Shown: positions 38,701 through 46,213 of the stretch, piece after piece
How the letters are laid out: the number at the start of each line of letters is the position of its first letter
Position numbering within the stretch: the stretch's first letter is position 1
Program-made: the position numbers and the translations under genes
The notes under the pieces: model-generated
The model's input: only the letters and a program-made list of their open reading frames with translations
Database searches by the model: none
What the model was told of the DNA's origin: nothing
Assembly (NCBI RefSeq): GCF_029643245.1
Contig: NZ_CP116398.1
Location: 744,001-808,000 of the forward strand
Direction of reading: 5' to 3'
Origin: Methylomonas sp. EFPC3
GTDB taxonomy: Bacteria; Pseudomonadota; Gammaproteobacteria; Methylococcales; Methylomonadaceae
Length of the DNA stretch: 64,000 nucleotides

Positions 38701-41700
38701 CCGGGTTTGATAAAGCCAACCTGACTGCCAATAAAGTCTTCACCGCCAGCAACGTCGGTTCGTTGCAAGTTAGCAAGGATTTGAACCTGAATGCCGGCCT
38801 GTTGACGGCGGACGGCGGCAGCAAGTTGACGGTCAATGTCGGCGGCCAAGCGAATGTCATCGGTTTGAGCGGCGGCGCGACCACCGCCAACGGTTTCGGC
38901 GGGGCGATCGAATTTACAGCGGATACGATAAGCTTCAATGCCAAGGCTTTGCTGCCTTCCGGTAGTTTGGGGCTTACAGCGTTGAAAGGTGACGTGATTT
39001 TGGGTAACCAGGCCAGTATCGATTTGGCCGGACGCAAGGTCGTTTTTGCCGATAAGGCGGTTTATACGTCGGGCGGCCATTTCCGGGCCGCTGCCGATCA
39101 CGGTATCGTCAAGACCGGGGCGGATTCGCTGGTTAGTGTCAACAGCGGCGGCAATGGCGCGGCTGGCGGCAGCGTGGAGTTTGCCGCTGCCGAAAAATCG
39201 GTGGTATTGCTGGGTAAATTGCAAGCCAAGGAGGGTAGTGCGGCGTTCGATGTCGGCGGATTCGACCCTGCGATCCGTTTCGATCAGTTGATGTCGGTAG
39301 TGGCCGGCGCCGGGGTAAACCAGTCGATTTATCTGCGTTCGCGTGGCGATGATATTCTGCAAAAGGGTGTGGCGATTAATGCCAAGGAAATTACGTTGGT
39401 CGCCGATCGTGGCTCGATCAATCTGGATGCTGGGGTTCATGCCGATGGCACCGGTCAGGGCGGCAATGTCAACCTGTATGCCGGTGACCGGATCGTACTG
39501 GCGACCGGTGCCGATCTAACCGCAAACGGTACCCAGGTTGGTGCCAAGGGCGGTAAGGTGTTGCTGTCGGCGGTGGATGCCGATGGCGACAATATCAGCG
39601 GCATCGATATTCAGGCTGGTTCGAACATTTCGGTGTGGGGCAACGGCGCTGAGGGCGGTTCGGTAGTATTGCGGGCCTTGCGTACTGCTAACGGCATCAA
39701 TGTGCAACCGGTTGCCGGCAAGGTGGAAGGCTTCAGCAAGTTCTACGCCGAAGGCGTCAAAAAATACGCCAATGCCGATTTAGGCAACGATGGCCAAATC
39801 AATGCAGCCGATATTACCAAGATTCAAAACCAGACTTCGGTTTACATGACGGCTGCGAACATGCACAACGTCGCGGATTTGGCCGACGGTTTGCGTTTGG
39901 TAGCCGGCGTTGAAATCAATTACACCGGTGATCTGGCGCTCAAGGATAAATGGGATTTGATGGGATGGCGTTACGACGATGTGGCCGATACCAACCTCTG
40001 GGACGATGTTGCCGGCGGTTTGGTGATTAAAACCACGGGCGATTTTAACGTGGAAAAATCACTGTCTGACGGCTTTAAAAACGTAACCTTCACCTATAGC
40101 GGCGGTTCGGCAACCATCGTCGATAAATTGCAGGGTGGCGAATCGTGGTCCTACCATTTGGTGGCGGGCGCCGATAAAACCAGCGCGGATATTAATGCTA
40201 CCGGCAACACGGGCACGATGAAACTGAGCTCCGGTGCCGTGATCAGGACCGGTAGCGGCGATATGCATGTTGTGGCGGGCAAGGATATTGCCTTCACCGA
40301 TGGTTCGTCGTCGATTTACAACGCCGGCCGGCCGACTCAGGACTCGCCCTACGGCACGCTGAAAGACCGTTTCGTCGGCCTGTTGTTTTATACCGAATAT
40401 CCGGTGGCCGGTGGTGATTTGACTCTGAAAGCGGGCGGTAATATCGACGGGGCGGTCGTCAATAATAACGACTTCAACGACTGGTTGTTCCGTATCGGTA
40501 ACTGGAAAGCCGACACCGCCGACCACAGCGGGCAGCGGGCAACTGCCTGGGGTGTGACCGTTGGTTATATACCGACTAATAACCCCAATCTGCAATTTCA
40601 GAACGCGGCCGCAACTACGGCTAAACAATCCTTTTTTCGACAAAATGTCGGTTCATTCGGCGGCGGCAACGTTAAAGTCTCGGCTGGCGGTAATATTAAT
40701 AATCTAGACGTCATGATGCCGACCACCGGCAAGCAAATAGGGGTTGCAGATAATAGTACCGCCGGTAGCTTTGACTTTTTATCGAATCAGGTTCAGGTCA
40801 ACGGCGGCGGTACGATGGCCGTGGTGGCCGACGGAGATATTGTCGGCGGCAGTTATTTCTTGGGCAAGGGCAGTGGTAATTTGACGGCGGGCGGCCAAAT
40901 TACCGGCGGTGACCGTTTCAAGAAGGGCCCTATGCTGTTGCTGGGAGATACTCGTTTCAAGGTTAGTGCCGGCAACGGCGTCACTCTGACCGGCGCGTCA
41001 GATCCTATGATTTCCCACAAGGCCGACGTCAATTTTTTTAGTTACAGCGAAACTAGTGCGCTGGATATTGACTCCTTGTCTGGAGATGTGCTGCTAGCGG
41101 CCAACGGTAGGATTTTTCCAAGAACCAATACGAACTCAAATCAGCAAGCGTTGACGCCTATTTATCCGGCGTCGCTGAATGCGGTTGCCCACGGCGGTAG
41201 TTTGCGGATTGCAAATGAAATTGTCTTGTTTCCGTCGGCGCAAGGCAATTTGAATTTATTCGCGAAGCAGGATATCAGCGGCGAGGTGGGTATTCGATTC
41301 GGTATGTCCGATGCGGATCGGAGTTTGTTGCCTGACGCTGAAACACCGGTGGCTCGGAATAATATGGCCGATGTTGTAGGCCGGGTCAGTCCTTTCGGCG
41401 CGCAGCCTAAATTGTTGCACGCCACAATTCCGGTTCATCTCGGTGATGATCAGGCGGCACGCTTGGTAAGTTTGCAAGGCGATATCAAAAACGTCGAGTT
41501 CAATTTTCCGAAGAAAACCCTGGTGAAGGCGGGGCACGACATAGTCAACTTATCGTTATCGCTGCAACATGTTAACGATGACGACACTACGCTAATCGAA
41601 GCCGGCCGCGACGTGCGTTATACCAGCGATCGCGACCCCGAAACGGGCGGTCTGCTGGATAATTCTGCAAAAATCGCAGTGGGCGGTCCGGGTGAGCTGT

Positions 41701-42878
41701 TGGTAAAAGCCGGTCGCAACGTCGATCTCGGCGCATCCGGCGGTATTTCGACGGTAGGTAACCTAGTCAATACCAGTTTGGCCGAGCATGGCGCTAATTT
41801 GACAATCTTAACCGGTGCCAACGGCGAATTGGATTATGGTGGCTTTATCGAGACCTATTTGACTCGAAATCCACTCTATGCCCAAGCAAATACGCAGTTG
41901 AAATCGCTGATTACAGGGTTTATGCGTCAGCGCCTGAATGACGAATCCGTAACCGACGAAACTGCGTTGGCTGAGTTTGCCAAATTGAAGTCGTCGGATT
42001 TTGTTGAGATTCAGCCCAAGCTCAATGCCATTTTGTTGCCGGTGTTCTTTAACGAAATTAAAGAGTCGGGTAAAGCATCTGCCGGAAAGACTAGTACCAA
42101 CAGCCAACGAGGTTACGACGCGATAAGCCATTTATTTTCGGACAGCGATTGGCGCGGCGATTTGAGTATGTTCTTCAGCAAAATTCAAACTGTCGATGGC
42201 GGTAACGTAAACTTGGTTGTGCCCGGTGGATTCGTCAACGTAGGTTTGGCTACTTCTTTCGCGGGAGCAAAGCCACCGTCGGAGCTAGGGATTGTGGTGC
42301 AACGGCAAGGCAATGTTAACGTCATGGTCGACGGAGATTTCATGGTGAATACCTCGCGCGTGTTCTCTCTGGATGGCGGCGATATTATGGTTTGGTCATC
42401 AAATGGAAATATCGACGCGGGACGAGGCGCGAAGTCGGCAATCGCCGCACCGCCTCCGGTAATCAGTTTCGATGATAAAGGTAATATGAAAATTGAGTTT
42501 CCGCCCGTCGTTTCCGGTAGTGGTATTCGGACGGCTGCAAGTTCGGAAGGTATGGAAGCCGGCGACGTGTTCCTGTTCGCGCCGAAAGGCGTGGTCGACG
42601 CCGGTGAAGCCGGTATCGGCGGCAAGAACGTGTTCATCGCCGCGACGGCGGTACTCGGTGCGCAAAACATTCAGGTCAGCGGCGTCGGCACCGGCGTCCC
42701 GGTCGCGGCCACCGGCAGCGTCGCCGCCGGTTTGACCGGAACCAGCAACCTGAACGCCGGCGTCAGCCAGATGGCGGAAAGCTCGGTCAACAACAGCGTC
42801 GGCAAGGACAACGGCAACTCCATCGCCAAGGCGATACTGGGCATGCTCAGTGTTGAATTATTGGGCTTCGGCGACTAG
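32754..42878 (+). CDS. giant filamentous-haemagglutinin-like exoprotein
   Basis: A 3,374-residue secreted protein. A long signal region (VACVRLALTGGMLVGSASAA) is followed by the two-partner secretion domain (about 45-260: WDKFNVDAGKTVQFVQPN, RIFGQIIANGQIYLYNKNG), the part recognised by FhaC-type exporters. The bulk is degenerate beta-helix repeats rich in Gly, Asn, Asp and Ala. The last part (GVVDAGEAGIGGKNVFIAAT and beyond) resembles the DUF3739-type end. No Cys-rich or toxin domain is visible at the C terminus. It probably acts as a surface adhesin or matrix fibre. The ATG at 32754 was chosen because an earlier TTG at 32706 lies inside the riboswitch. Confidence 0.9.
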   Translation: MAKSAAFPRQTSCEPFRLNPLVACVRLALTGGMLVGSASAAWADTGLPVPAATWVTSGAATNQIIGNTLRIDQTTDKAILNWDKFNVDAGKTVQFVQPNSQSIALNRINQQDPSRIFGQIIANGQIYLYNKNGFVFGKEAVVNANSFMASTLNITDQIFNRGIAKVYDEDGGAALAIEPMQPGDALDPKTVQILIEAGAKIHTDKAGRIIIAAPKIENRGTLTSEEQGQVILAASQDKVYLQPADKNSPFAGLIVEVDTGGKVSNFGDIVARQGNVTMAGFAVNQQGRINATSSVKVNGSIRLLAQEQHGKLGNTLVATKTSRDTDLGDGLGTEAKTTLAAGSVTQVVADQAGGSAIDEQAQPNAYIEITGNTVHMQSGATVKAPSGQVNIKATDNLATPTLGTKGRIYFEKGAVVDVSGTKGVVAPIERNVAEISVQSFELRDAPVQRSGILKGETVRVDLRKGSKIVDTSGAKARVSRGIDERLGEGGQINLSSSGDIIVNDGATFDISGGYVDYQGGYINTTKLMTDYGRIVDISDADPKETYIAIIGQVTQTHKKWGVEKIWNSLGQLGQGTYEQGYREANAAGSLNIKSPNMAWNGRLIAGSDAGLYQRSPSARPDGGTFIFDSAAFANSFSNVRFQTGKDSVSIGLNQLFPTNDKGKPVDLVLSTDLTNRSNVQHVVVSVNGSATVAEDANIRMVPGAEFSVQALGSGHPMSANGDGAAINVLGQVHAAGGSITLNSGLLTDSEGNKVLELPSDLHIGSKAVLDVSGRWVNDLQAGFDAAQTDPLYLDGGSVKLSSVGNLYVKAGSSISADGGAQLKLDGDIVAGKGGSIGLSAKGPVGQASTVHLDGLVRAASLTKGGSLSISSGEILIGDVLVSALTDPMRLTVTNGGFGFDQESGFSEIKLNSNFAGLTVAAATQLDLKNKNLVLDASYLSRSSGHSLRDFSHLELLPENLRQAFNLELSSQLDTRIETGSAVIADKGSSITLLSNSGNIFVDGLLQALAGRISLEIRPTIAQEYLASQAIWVGGNANLSVAGTTRLNPVDQFGYQSGQVLDGGVINFYAERGAVVLEEGSKLNVSGTRAPVDILQPSTRLGFTYAKKIVGSNAGSIKIAAAEGVVMDGSMSARAGSPELLGGSLAVSLNRSRRFLPDQPNIPFPTDPLVINIVQSAPRSLSRTAKFGDDFAGDLLGKALLRADLVDAAGFADVSLSSIGSVGFLGDVQLKAAERIRIDASAINAVGIDGGAAGTIRLDTGFLQIGSSLDRNLANNADAGEGRFTANARWIQLNGATQWNGFNRIALISAHDIRGVGLRNGDEQRDFVGGLVTAANLDLRATQIYPTTLSDFTFAVVNNPEGTITISGSNTDASPLSAGGNLTFKAAQINQNGVLKAPLGTINLQATSKMTVGDNSVTSVSAKGMVIPFGATQGGLDWLYPLDDIRNLVFEAAPEKRVIFDAPEIDIKTGSRIDVSGGGDLQAYEFQPGAGGSFDYLQPGRASYQGGFAILPTLGSQLAPYDHYESQNFPYAPGSTIYLSGSDELPAGEYAILPSHYALLPGAFLITPQAGTQDLTVRQSTVDGLSVVSGYFIHAGSRAADARTGGFKIENGADVRQNSSYDINRGDQFFTRNALKKDAPRPGLSIDAGQISLVAQTRLVMDGLFISDALAGGRGSKMDIAANRIVVTNQLSDTPISGTLEILAENLNKLRVGSLLLGGARSRNKGNANETDLAVTAQEVVFDADTEIHGSEFAVAATENVELQSGAKLIADRALSSSDSVFNVSGNGALLRVSSSGQVALNRTGTNGTAGQLNLAEGSVLKTDKGSILLDASQSSQLLGDIDMTGGSLNLAANVINIGEVGGLTGNALNLSNRKLTDLTVDELILTARDSIGVYGNVGRLAADGEFQRDDNGDIRAIYFDHLAINAAGLAGYGSGTSHAKLASGRLDLHNLAGAGNHQAADGTGHLDLSADTVVMGKGLFTLAGFDKANLTANKVFTASNVGSLQVSKDLNLNAGLLTADGGSKLTVNVGGQANVIGLSGGATTANGFGGAIEFTADTISFNAKALLPSGSLGLTALKGDVILGNQASIDLAGRKVVFADKAVYTSGGHFRAAADHGIVKTGADSLVSVNSGGNGAAGGSVEFAAAEKSVVLLGKLQAKEGSAAFDVGGFDPAIRFDQLMSVVAGAGVNQSIYLRSRGDDILQKGVAINAKEITLVADRGSINLDAGVHADGTGQGGNVNLYAGDRIVLATGADLTANGTQVGAKGGKVLLSAVDADGDNISGIDIQAGSNISVWGNGAEGGSVVLRALRTANGINVQPVAGKVEGFSKFYAEGVKKYANADLGNDGQINAADITKIQNQTSVYMTAANMHNVADLADGLRLVAGVEINYTGDLALKDKWDLMGWRYDDVADTNLWDDVAGGLVIKTTGDFNVEKSLSDGFKNVTFTYSGGSATIVDKLQGGESWSYHLVAGADKTSADINATGNTGTMKLSSGAVIRTGSGDMHVVAGKDIAFTDGSSSIYNAGRPTQDSPYGTLKDRFVGLLFYTEYPVAGGDLTLKAGGNIDGAVVNNNDFNDWLFRIGNWKADTADHSGQRATAWGVTVGYIPTNNPNLQFQNAAATTAKQSFFRQNVGSFGGGNVKVSAGGNINNLDVMMPTTGKQIGVADNSTAGSFDFLSNQVQVNGGGTMAVVADGDIVGGSYFLGKGSGNLTAGGQITGGDRFKKGPMLLLGDTRFKVSAGNGVTLTGASDPMISHKADVNFFSYSETSALDIDSLSGDVLLAANGRIFPRTNTNSNQQALTPIYPASLNAVAHGGSLRIANEIVLFPSAQGNLNLFAKQDISGEVGIRFGMSDADRSLLPDAETPVARNNMADVVGRVSPFGAQPKLLHATIPVHLGDDQAARLVSLQGDIKNVEFNFPKKTLVKAGHDIVNLSLSLQHVNDDDTTLIEAGRDVRYTSDRDPETGGLLDNSAKIAVGGPGELLVKAGRNVDLGASGGISTVGNLVNTSLAEHGANLTILTGANGELDYGGFIETYLTRNPLYAQANTQLKSLITGFMRQRLNDESVTDETALAEFAKLKSSDFVEIQPKLNAILLPVFFNEIKESGKASAGKTSTNSQRGYDAISHLFSDSDWRGDLSMFFSKIQTVDGGNVNLVVPGGFVNVGLATSFAGAKPPSELGIVVQRQGNVNVMVDGDFMVNTSRVFSLDGGDIMVWSSNGNIDAGRGAKSAIAAPPPVISFDDKGNMKIEFPPVVSGSGIRTAASSEGMEAGDVFLFAPKGVVDAGEAGIGGKNVFIAATAVLGAQNIQVSGVGTGVPVAATGSVAAGLTGTSNLNAGVSQMAESSVNNSVGKDNGNSIAKAILGMLSVELLGFGD

Positions 42879-43238
42879 CCGAAGCCGGCGGAATTGGCTG
42901 GTTCCAACGATTTTCCGCTGATTGTTATACGCATGTTCGTTTGCTGACCGTCATTCCGGCAGTGAGCGCCGGAATCCAGGCTGCAAGGATAGCTCGAAGC
43001 TACCATCCATGGTGTTGGATGCCCGAGTCCTGCCGGCATTACGGCACTTCGCTGGTGCCCACGGTTCCCCTTGGAAACCCGTACCGAGTTGACCGGCCCG
43101 CAGGTATTCCCACGCCGTAACGTCGGAACGAGGGGAATCCGGTCGCAACCGGAATGGTCGGTAAATTTCACGAAAATGTCATAAAAATGTAAAGAAAAGT
43201 CGGGATAATTCGCTAAGTACCTTGTTTTGAGAGAGAAA
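42879..43238. repeat. intergenic mosaic of palindromic repeats
   Basis: About 360 bases between the exoprotein and the exbB-like gene. It starts with a REP-like palindrome, TCATTCCGGC (about 42951) paired with GCCGGAATCC (42968-42977), a motif seen in many dispersed proteobacterial repeats. Further GC-rich imperfect palindromes follow to about 43170. No gene is supported; minus-strand frames here are shadows. The ribosome binding site before 43239 is AGAGAGAA. Confidence 0.6.
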
Positions 43239-45026
43239 ATGAAGCGGATTGCCTTGTTAATGTTGGCCCTGTCGATGATGCCCGGATTGGCGCAAGCCTG
43301 GTGGAACGACGACTGGGGCTATCGGAAGAAAATCACCATCGACGCGCAGCAGTTGCAGCAAAACGGCGTCAAGCCGGTGGCCGAGGGCTTGGTGCCGGTG
43401 CGGCTGCATACCGGCAATTTCGGTTTCTTTGCCGATCTGGCCGAGAACGGCAAGGATTTGCGGTTTTTGGCGGCCGACGATAAGACACCGCTGAAATATT
43501 TCATCGAGAAAATCGATACCGTCAACGAGATGGCCCTGATCTGGGTCAAGCTGCCAAAAGACATCGCAAGCGCCGACGAGGCCATGTTCTGGATGTATTA
43601 CGGTAACCCGAAGGCGGTCGACGCCCAGGACGGCGCCGGCATTTTCGACGTGGCCCAGGCTGTGGCTTATCACTTCGACGCCGATGCGGTCAAAGACGCC
43701 ACGGCTTACGCCAATCAACCGTCTGCGGCGACCTCGACCCGAATCGAAGGCGGCGCCGTCGGTGACGCCGGTGCATTCAACGGTAGTCAGGCGCTGAGGA
43801 TCGCCGCGACGCCGGCCGTGCAAATGGCGGTCGAATTCGGCTGGACCGTGTCGGCCTGGGTCAAGATCGACCAAGCCCAAGCCGACGGCGTGATTTTTCA
43901 GCGCGACGGCCTGACGTTGTCCGTTAGAGGCCAGACCCCGGTATTGGACCTTAACCGTAAGGAACTGGTCAGCCCGACCGATCTGAATCTGGCGACTTGG
44001 CAATTCCTGGCGGTCAGCGCCACCAAAGAAGGTTTTACCTTATACGTCGACGGCAAGCCGATGGGCGTGTTGCCGGCCAGCGTGCCGACTCTACTCGGCG
44101 ACAGCAGCATCGGCGCGGCGGTGGACGGTTCCCGCGGCTTTGCCGGCGCGATCGACGAATTCGGCATCGCCAAAGTCGCCCGCGACCAGAATTATTTGCA
44201 ATTCGCCGCGTTGATGCAGGGCCAGTCTTCGGCGTTGTTGAACTACGGCGAGGACAGCACGCCGGACAGCGAAGAGGGCGGCGAATCCTACCTGATGGCG
44301 ACGCTGGACAACGTTACGCTGGACGGTTGGGTCATCATCGGCATTTTGGCGGTGATGTTCATCATTAGTTTTCTGGTGATCGTCAGCAAGGCGATTATTC
44401 TGAACCGTACCCGCAACGAAAATAAAAAGTTCGAGGCAGCGTTCAGTCAGCTCGGCTCCAAAAACCTTACCAACCTCGATCATCAGGACGAGGAAGATCA
44501 AGCGGACTTCGACGAATCACCGTTGCTGCTGTCGTTGACCGGTAACCATGCGGCCTTCGCCGGTTCATCCATCTACCGTATCTACCATATCGGCGTTCAG
44601 GAAATGAACAAACGACTGGCCAAAGGCGTAGGCGCCGATGCCGCCGAACAGGGCTTGTCCGCACAGGCGCTGAATGCGGTCAAGGCTTCGATGGACGGGG
44701 TGTTGGTGCGGGAACTGCAAAAACTCAATTCGCAGATGGTGCTATTGACCATCGCCATTTCCGGCGGTCCGTTCCTGGGTCTGCTGGGTACCGTGGTCGG
44801 GGTGATGATTACCTTCGCCGCGATTGCCGCCAGCGGCGAAGTCAACGTCAACGCCATCGCACCGGGTATTGCCGCGGCTTTGGCTGCGACCGTGGCCGGT
44901 CTGGGCGTGGCGATTCCGGCGCTGTTTGCCTACAACTACCTGGGTAGCATGATTAAGGCAATCACCGCCGATATGCACGTCTTCGTTGACGAATTCATCG
45001 CCAAACTCGCCGAACAGCACAGCTAA
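43239..45026 (+). CDS. DUF2341/LamG-like fused to MotA/TolQ/ExbB proton channel
   Basis: A 595-residue fusion. The signal peptide (residues 1-21) is followed by a DUF2341 domain (WWNDDWGYRKKITIDAQQL, then FWMYYGNP) and a concanavalin/LamG-like domain (about 145-325: SAWVKIDQAQADGVIFQRDG). A membrane helix is at about 360-385. The MotA/TolQ/ExbB domain occupies about 430-590, with GGPFLGLLGTVVGVMITF and GIAAALAATVAGLGVAIPAL. ExbB-type proteins use the proton gradient to drive TonB. The periplasmic part may contact polysaccharide or the exoprotein. It is followed by exbD-like and tonB-like genes. Confidence 0.88.
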   Translation: MKRIALLMLALSMMPGLAQAWWNDDWGYRKKITIDAQQLQQNGVKPVAEGLVPVRLHTGNFGFFADLAENGKDLRFLAADDKTPLKYFIEKIDTVNEMALIWVKLPKDIASADEAMFWMYYGNPKAVDAQDGAGIFDVAQAVAYHFDADAVKDATAYANQPSAATSTRIEGGAVGDAGAFNGSQALRIAATPAVQMAVEFGWTVSAWVKIDQAQADGVIFQRDGLTLSVRGQTPVLDLNRKELVSPTDLNLATWQFLAVSATKEGFTLYVDGKPMGVLPASVPTLLGDSSIGAAVDGSRGFAGAIDEFGIAKVARDQNYLQFAALMQGQSSALLNYGEDSTPDSEEGGESYLMATLDNVTLDGWVIIGILAVMFIISFLVIVSKAIILNRTRNENKKFEAAFSQLGSKNLTNLDHQDEEDQADFDESPLLLSLTGNHAAFAGSSIYRIYHIGVQEMNKRLAKGVGADAAEQGLSAQALNAVKASMDGVLVRELQKLNSQMVLLTIAISGGPFLGLLGTVVGVMITFAAIAASGEVNVNAIAPGIAAALAATVAGLGVAIPALFAYNYLGSMIKAITADMHVFVDEFIAKLAEQHS

Positions 45027-45112
45027 TTTCCCATTCTTAGCAGACGCAGCGCTCACCTGGCGGACAGTTGCCGGTAGCGCCTGCGCAAGCCACGCAGTCA
45101 AGAGAATACCCA

Positions 45113-45518
45113 ATGAAAGTTCAAGAAGAAAACGCCGCATACGACGAAATCAACGTCACGCCGATGCTGGACCTGGCTTACGTGTTGTTGGTGGTGTTCA
45201 TCCTGATGACCACCGCCGCGGTGCAGGGCGTCCAGGTCAATCTGCCTAAGGCCAGCAACACCCCAAGTTTGGCCAAACCGCAAACCAAGGCCATTACCGT
45301 CACTGCCGACGGCACCATTTTTTCTGGATACCTTTCCGGTGACGATGGAACAGCTCGAATCCACGCTGCTGCAATACAAGGCGGCAAATCCGGAATTGCC
45401 GGTGGTGGTCAAGGGCGATGCCACGGTGCAATACCAAAGCGTGGTCGACATTCTGGCCTTGCTGGGCCGACTGGAAATCACCCAGGTCGGTCTGGTCACG
45501 CAGAACCTCGTGAAATAA
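45113..45518 (+). CDS. exbD: ExbD/TolR-like protein, frameshifted by an extra T
   Basis: ExbD is the second part of the proton channel that energises TonB. The N-terminal part (INVTPMLDLAYVLLVVFILM) is typical, with the key membrane Asp in MLDLAYV. The open frame is broken at a T6 run (45318-45323): after TADGTIF it reads nonsense. With five T's it would read FLDTFPVTMEQLESTLLQYK, then VVVKGDATVQYQSVVDILAL and end at the TAA at 45516-45518. Either the base is a sequencing error or the gene is inactive. Normal length would be about 134 residues. Confidence 0.85.
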
Positions 45519-45527
45519 GTTGGCGCG

Positions 45528-46190
45528 ATGTCGAAAAAGAAGCATTGGCGGGTTTACATACCCATGGTGATAGGCGCCTTGATCGCGGCGGTGGCGATTT
45601 TTTATATCGTCAAAGTCATCATCGACTTCGCCGGTAACAAACCGGCCAAAAACGAAAAGAAAATCCAGCCGATCACCTTGCTGAAACCGCCGCCACCGCC
45701 GCCTCCGCCACCGAAAGTGGAGAAGCCGCCCGAGCCGGAAATCAAGGAAAAAATCAAGGAACCGGAGCCGGAACCCGAGCCTGAGCCGGAACCCGAACCG
45801 GAACAGGCACCGCCGCGCGATTTGGGGCTGGATGCCGAAGGCGCGGCCGGTTCCGACGGTTTCGGTCTGGCGGCGCGTAAGGGCGGCACCGGCCTGTTCG
45901 GCGGCGGCAGCGGCAATCCCTACGCCTGGTACGGAGGTCTGATCAAGAACGGCATTTCGGCTCTGCTGAACAACCACGAGGAGCTGCGGCGCAAGGGTTA
46001 TACCGCCATCGTCAAAGTCTGGTTAAAGGCGGACGGTTCAGTAGAACGGGTGGAGTTAGCCAAGGGCAGCAACGATGCCGAAATCGACGAGCTGTTGAGC
46101 CGTTTGCTGAACAAGTTCGACCGGGTCGCGGAACCGCCGCCGCCCGGCATGCAGCAACCGGTCAAATTGAAGATTTCATCGAGAATTTAA
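45528..46190 (+). CDS. tonB: TonB-like energy transducer
   Basis: A 220-residue protein with one N-terminal membrane helix (residues 10-33). A proline-rich periplasmic linker follows (nine Pro in a row near 55-62, then repeated Pro-Glu and Pro-Glu-Pro-Glu stretches). The TonB C-terminal domain is at about 150-215, with GYTAIVKVWLKADGSVERVE and a final VKLKISSRI. It spans the periplasm and carries proton-motive energy to outer-membrane receptors or exporters. It starts 9 bases after the exbD stop. No TonB-dependent receptor is in the window, so the partner may be the local porin or exporter. Confidence 0.88.
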   Translation: MSKKKHWRVYIPMVIGALIAAVAIFYIVKVIIDFAGNKPAKNEKKIQPITLLKPPPPPPPPPKVEKPPEPEIKEKIKEPEPEPEPEPEPEPEQAPPRDLGLDAEGAAGSDGFGLAARKGGTGLFGGGSGNPYAWYGGLIKNGISALLNNHEELRRKGYTAIVKVWLKADGSVERVELAKGSNDAEIDELLSRLLNKFDRVAEPPPPGMQQPVKLKISSRI

Positions 46191-46213
46191 AAAATCATAG
46201 GTAGAACAAAACA

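Noticed and set aside
45324..45637. Out-of-frame tail of the exbD reading frame as a real C terminus
   Set aside because: The tail is low-quality Arg/Gly-rich sequence that overlaps tonB; the next frame gives a perfect ExbD C-terminal domain instead.
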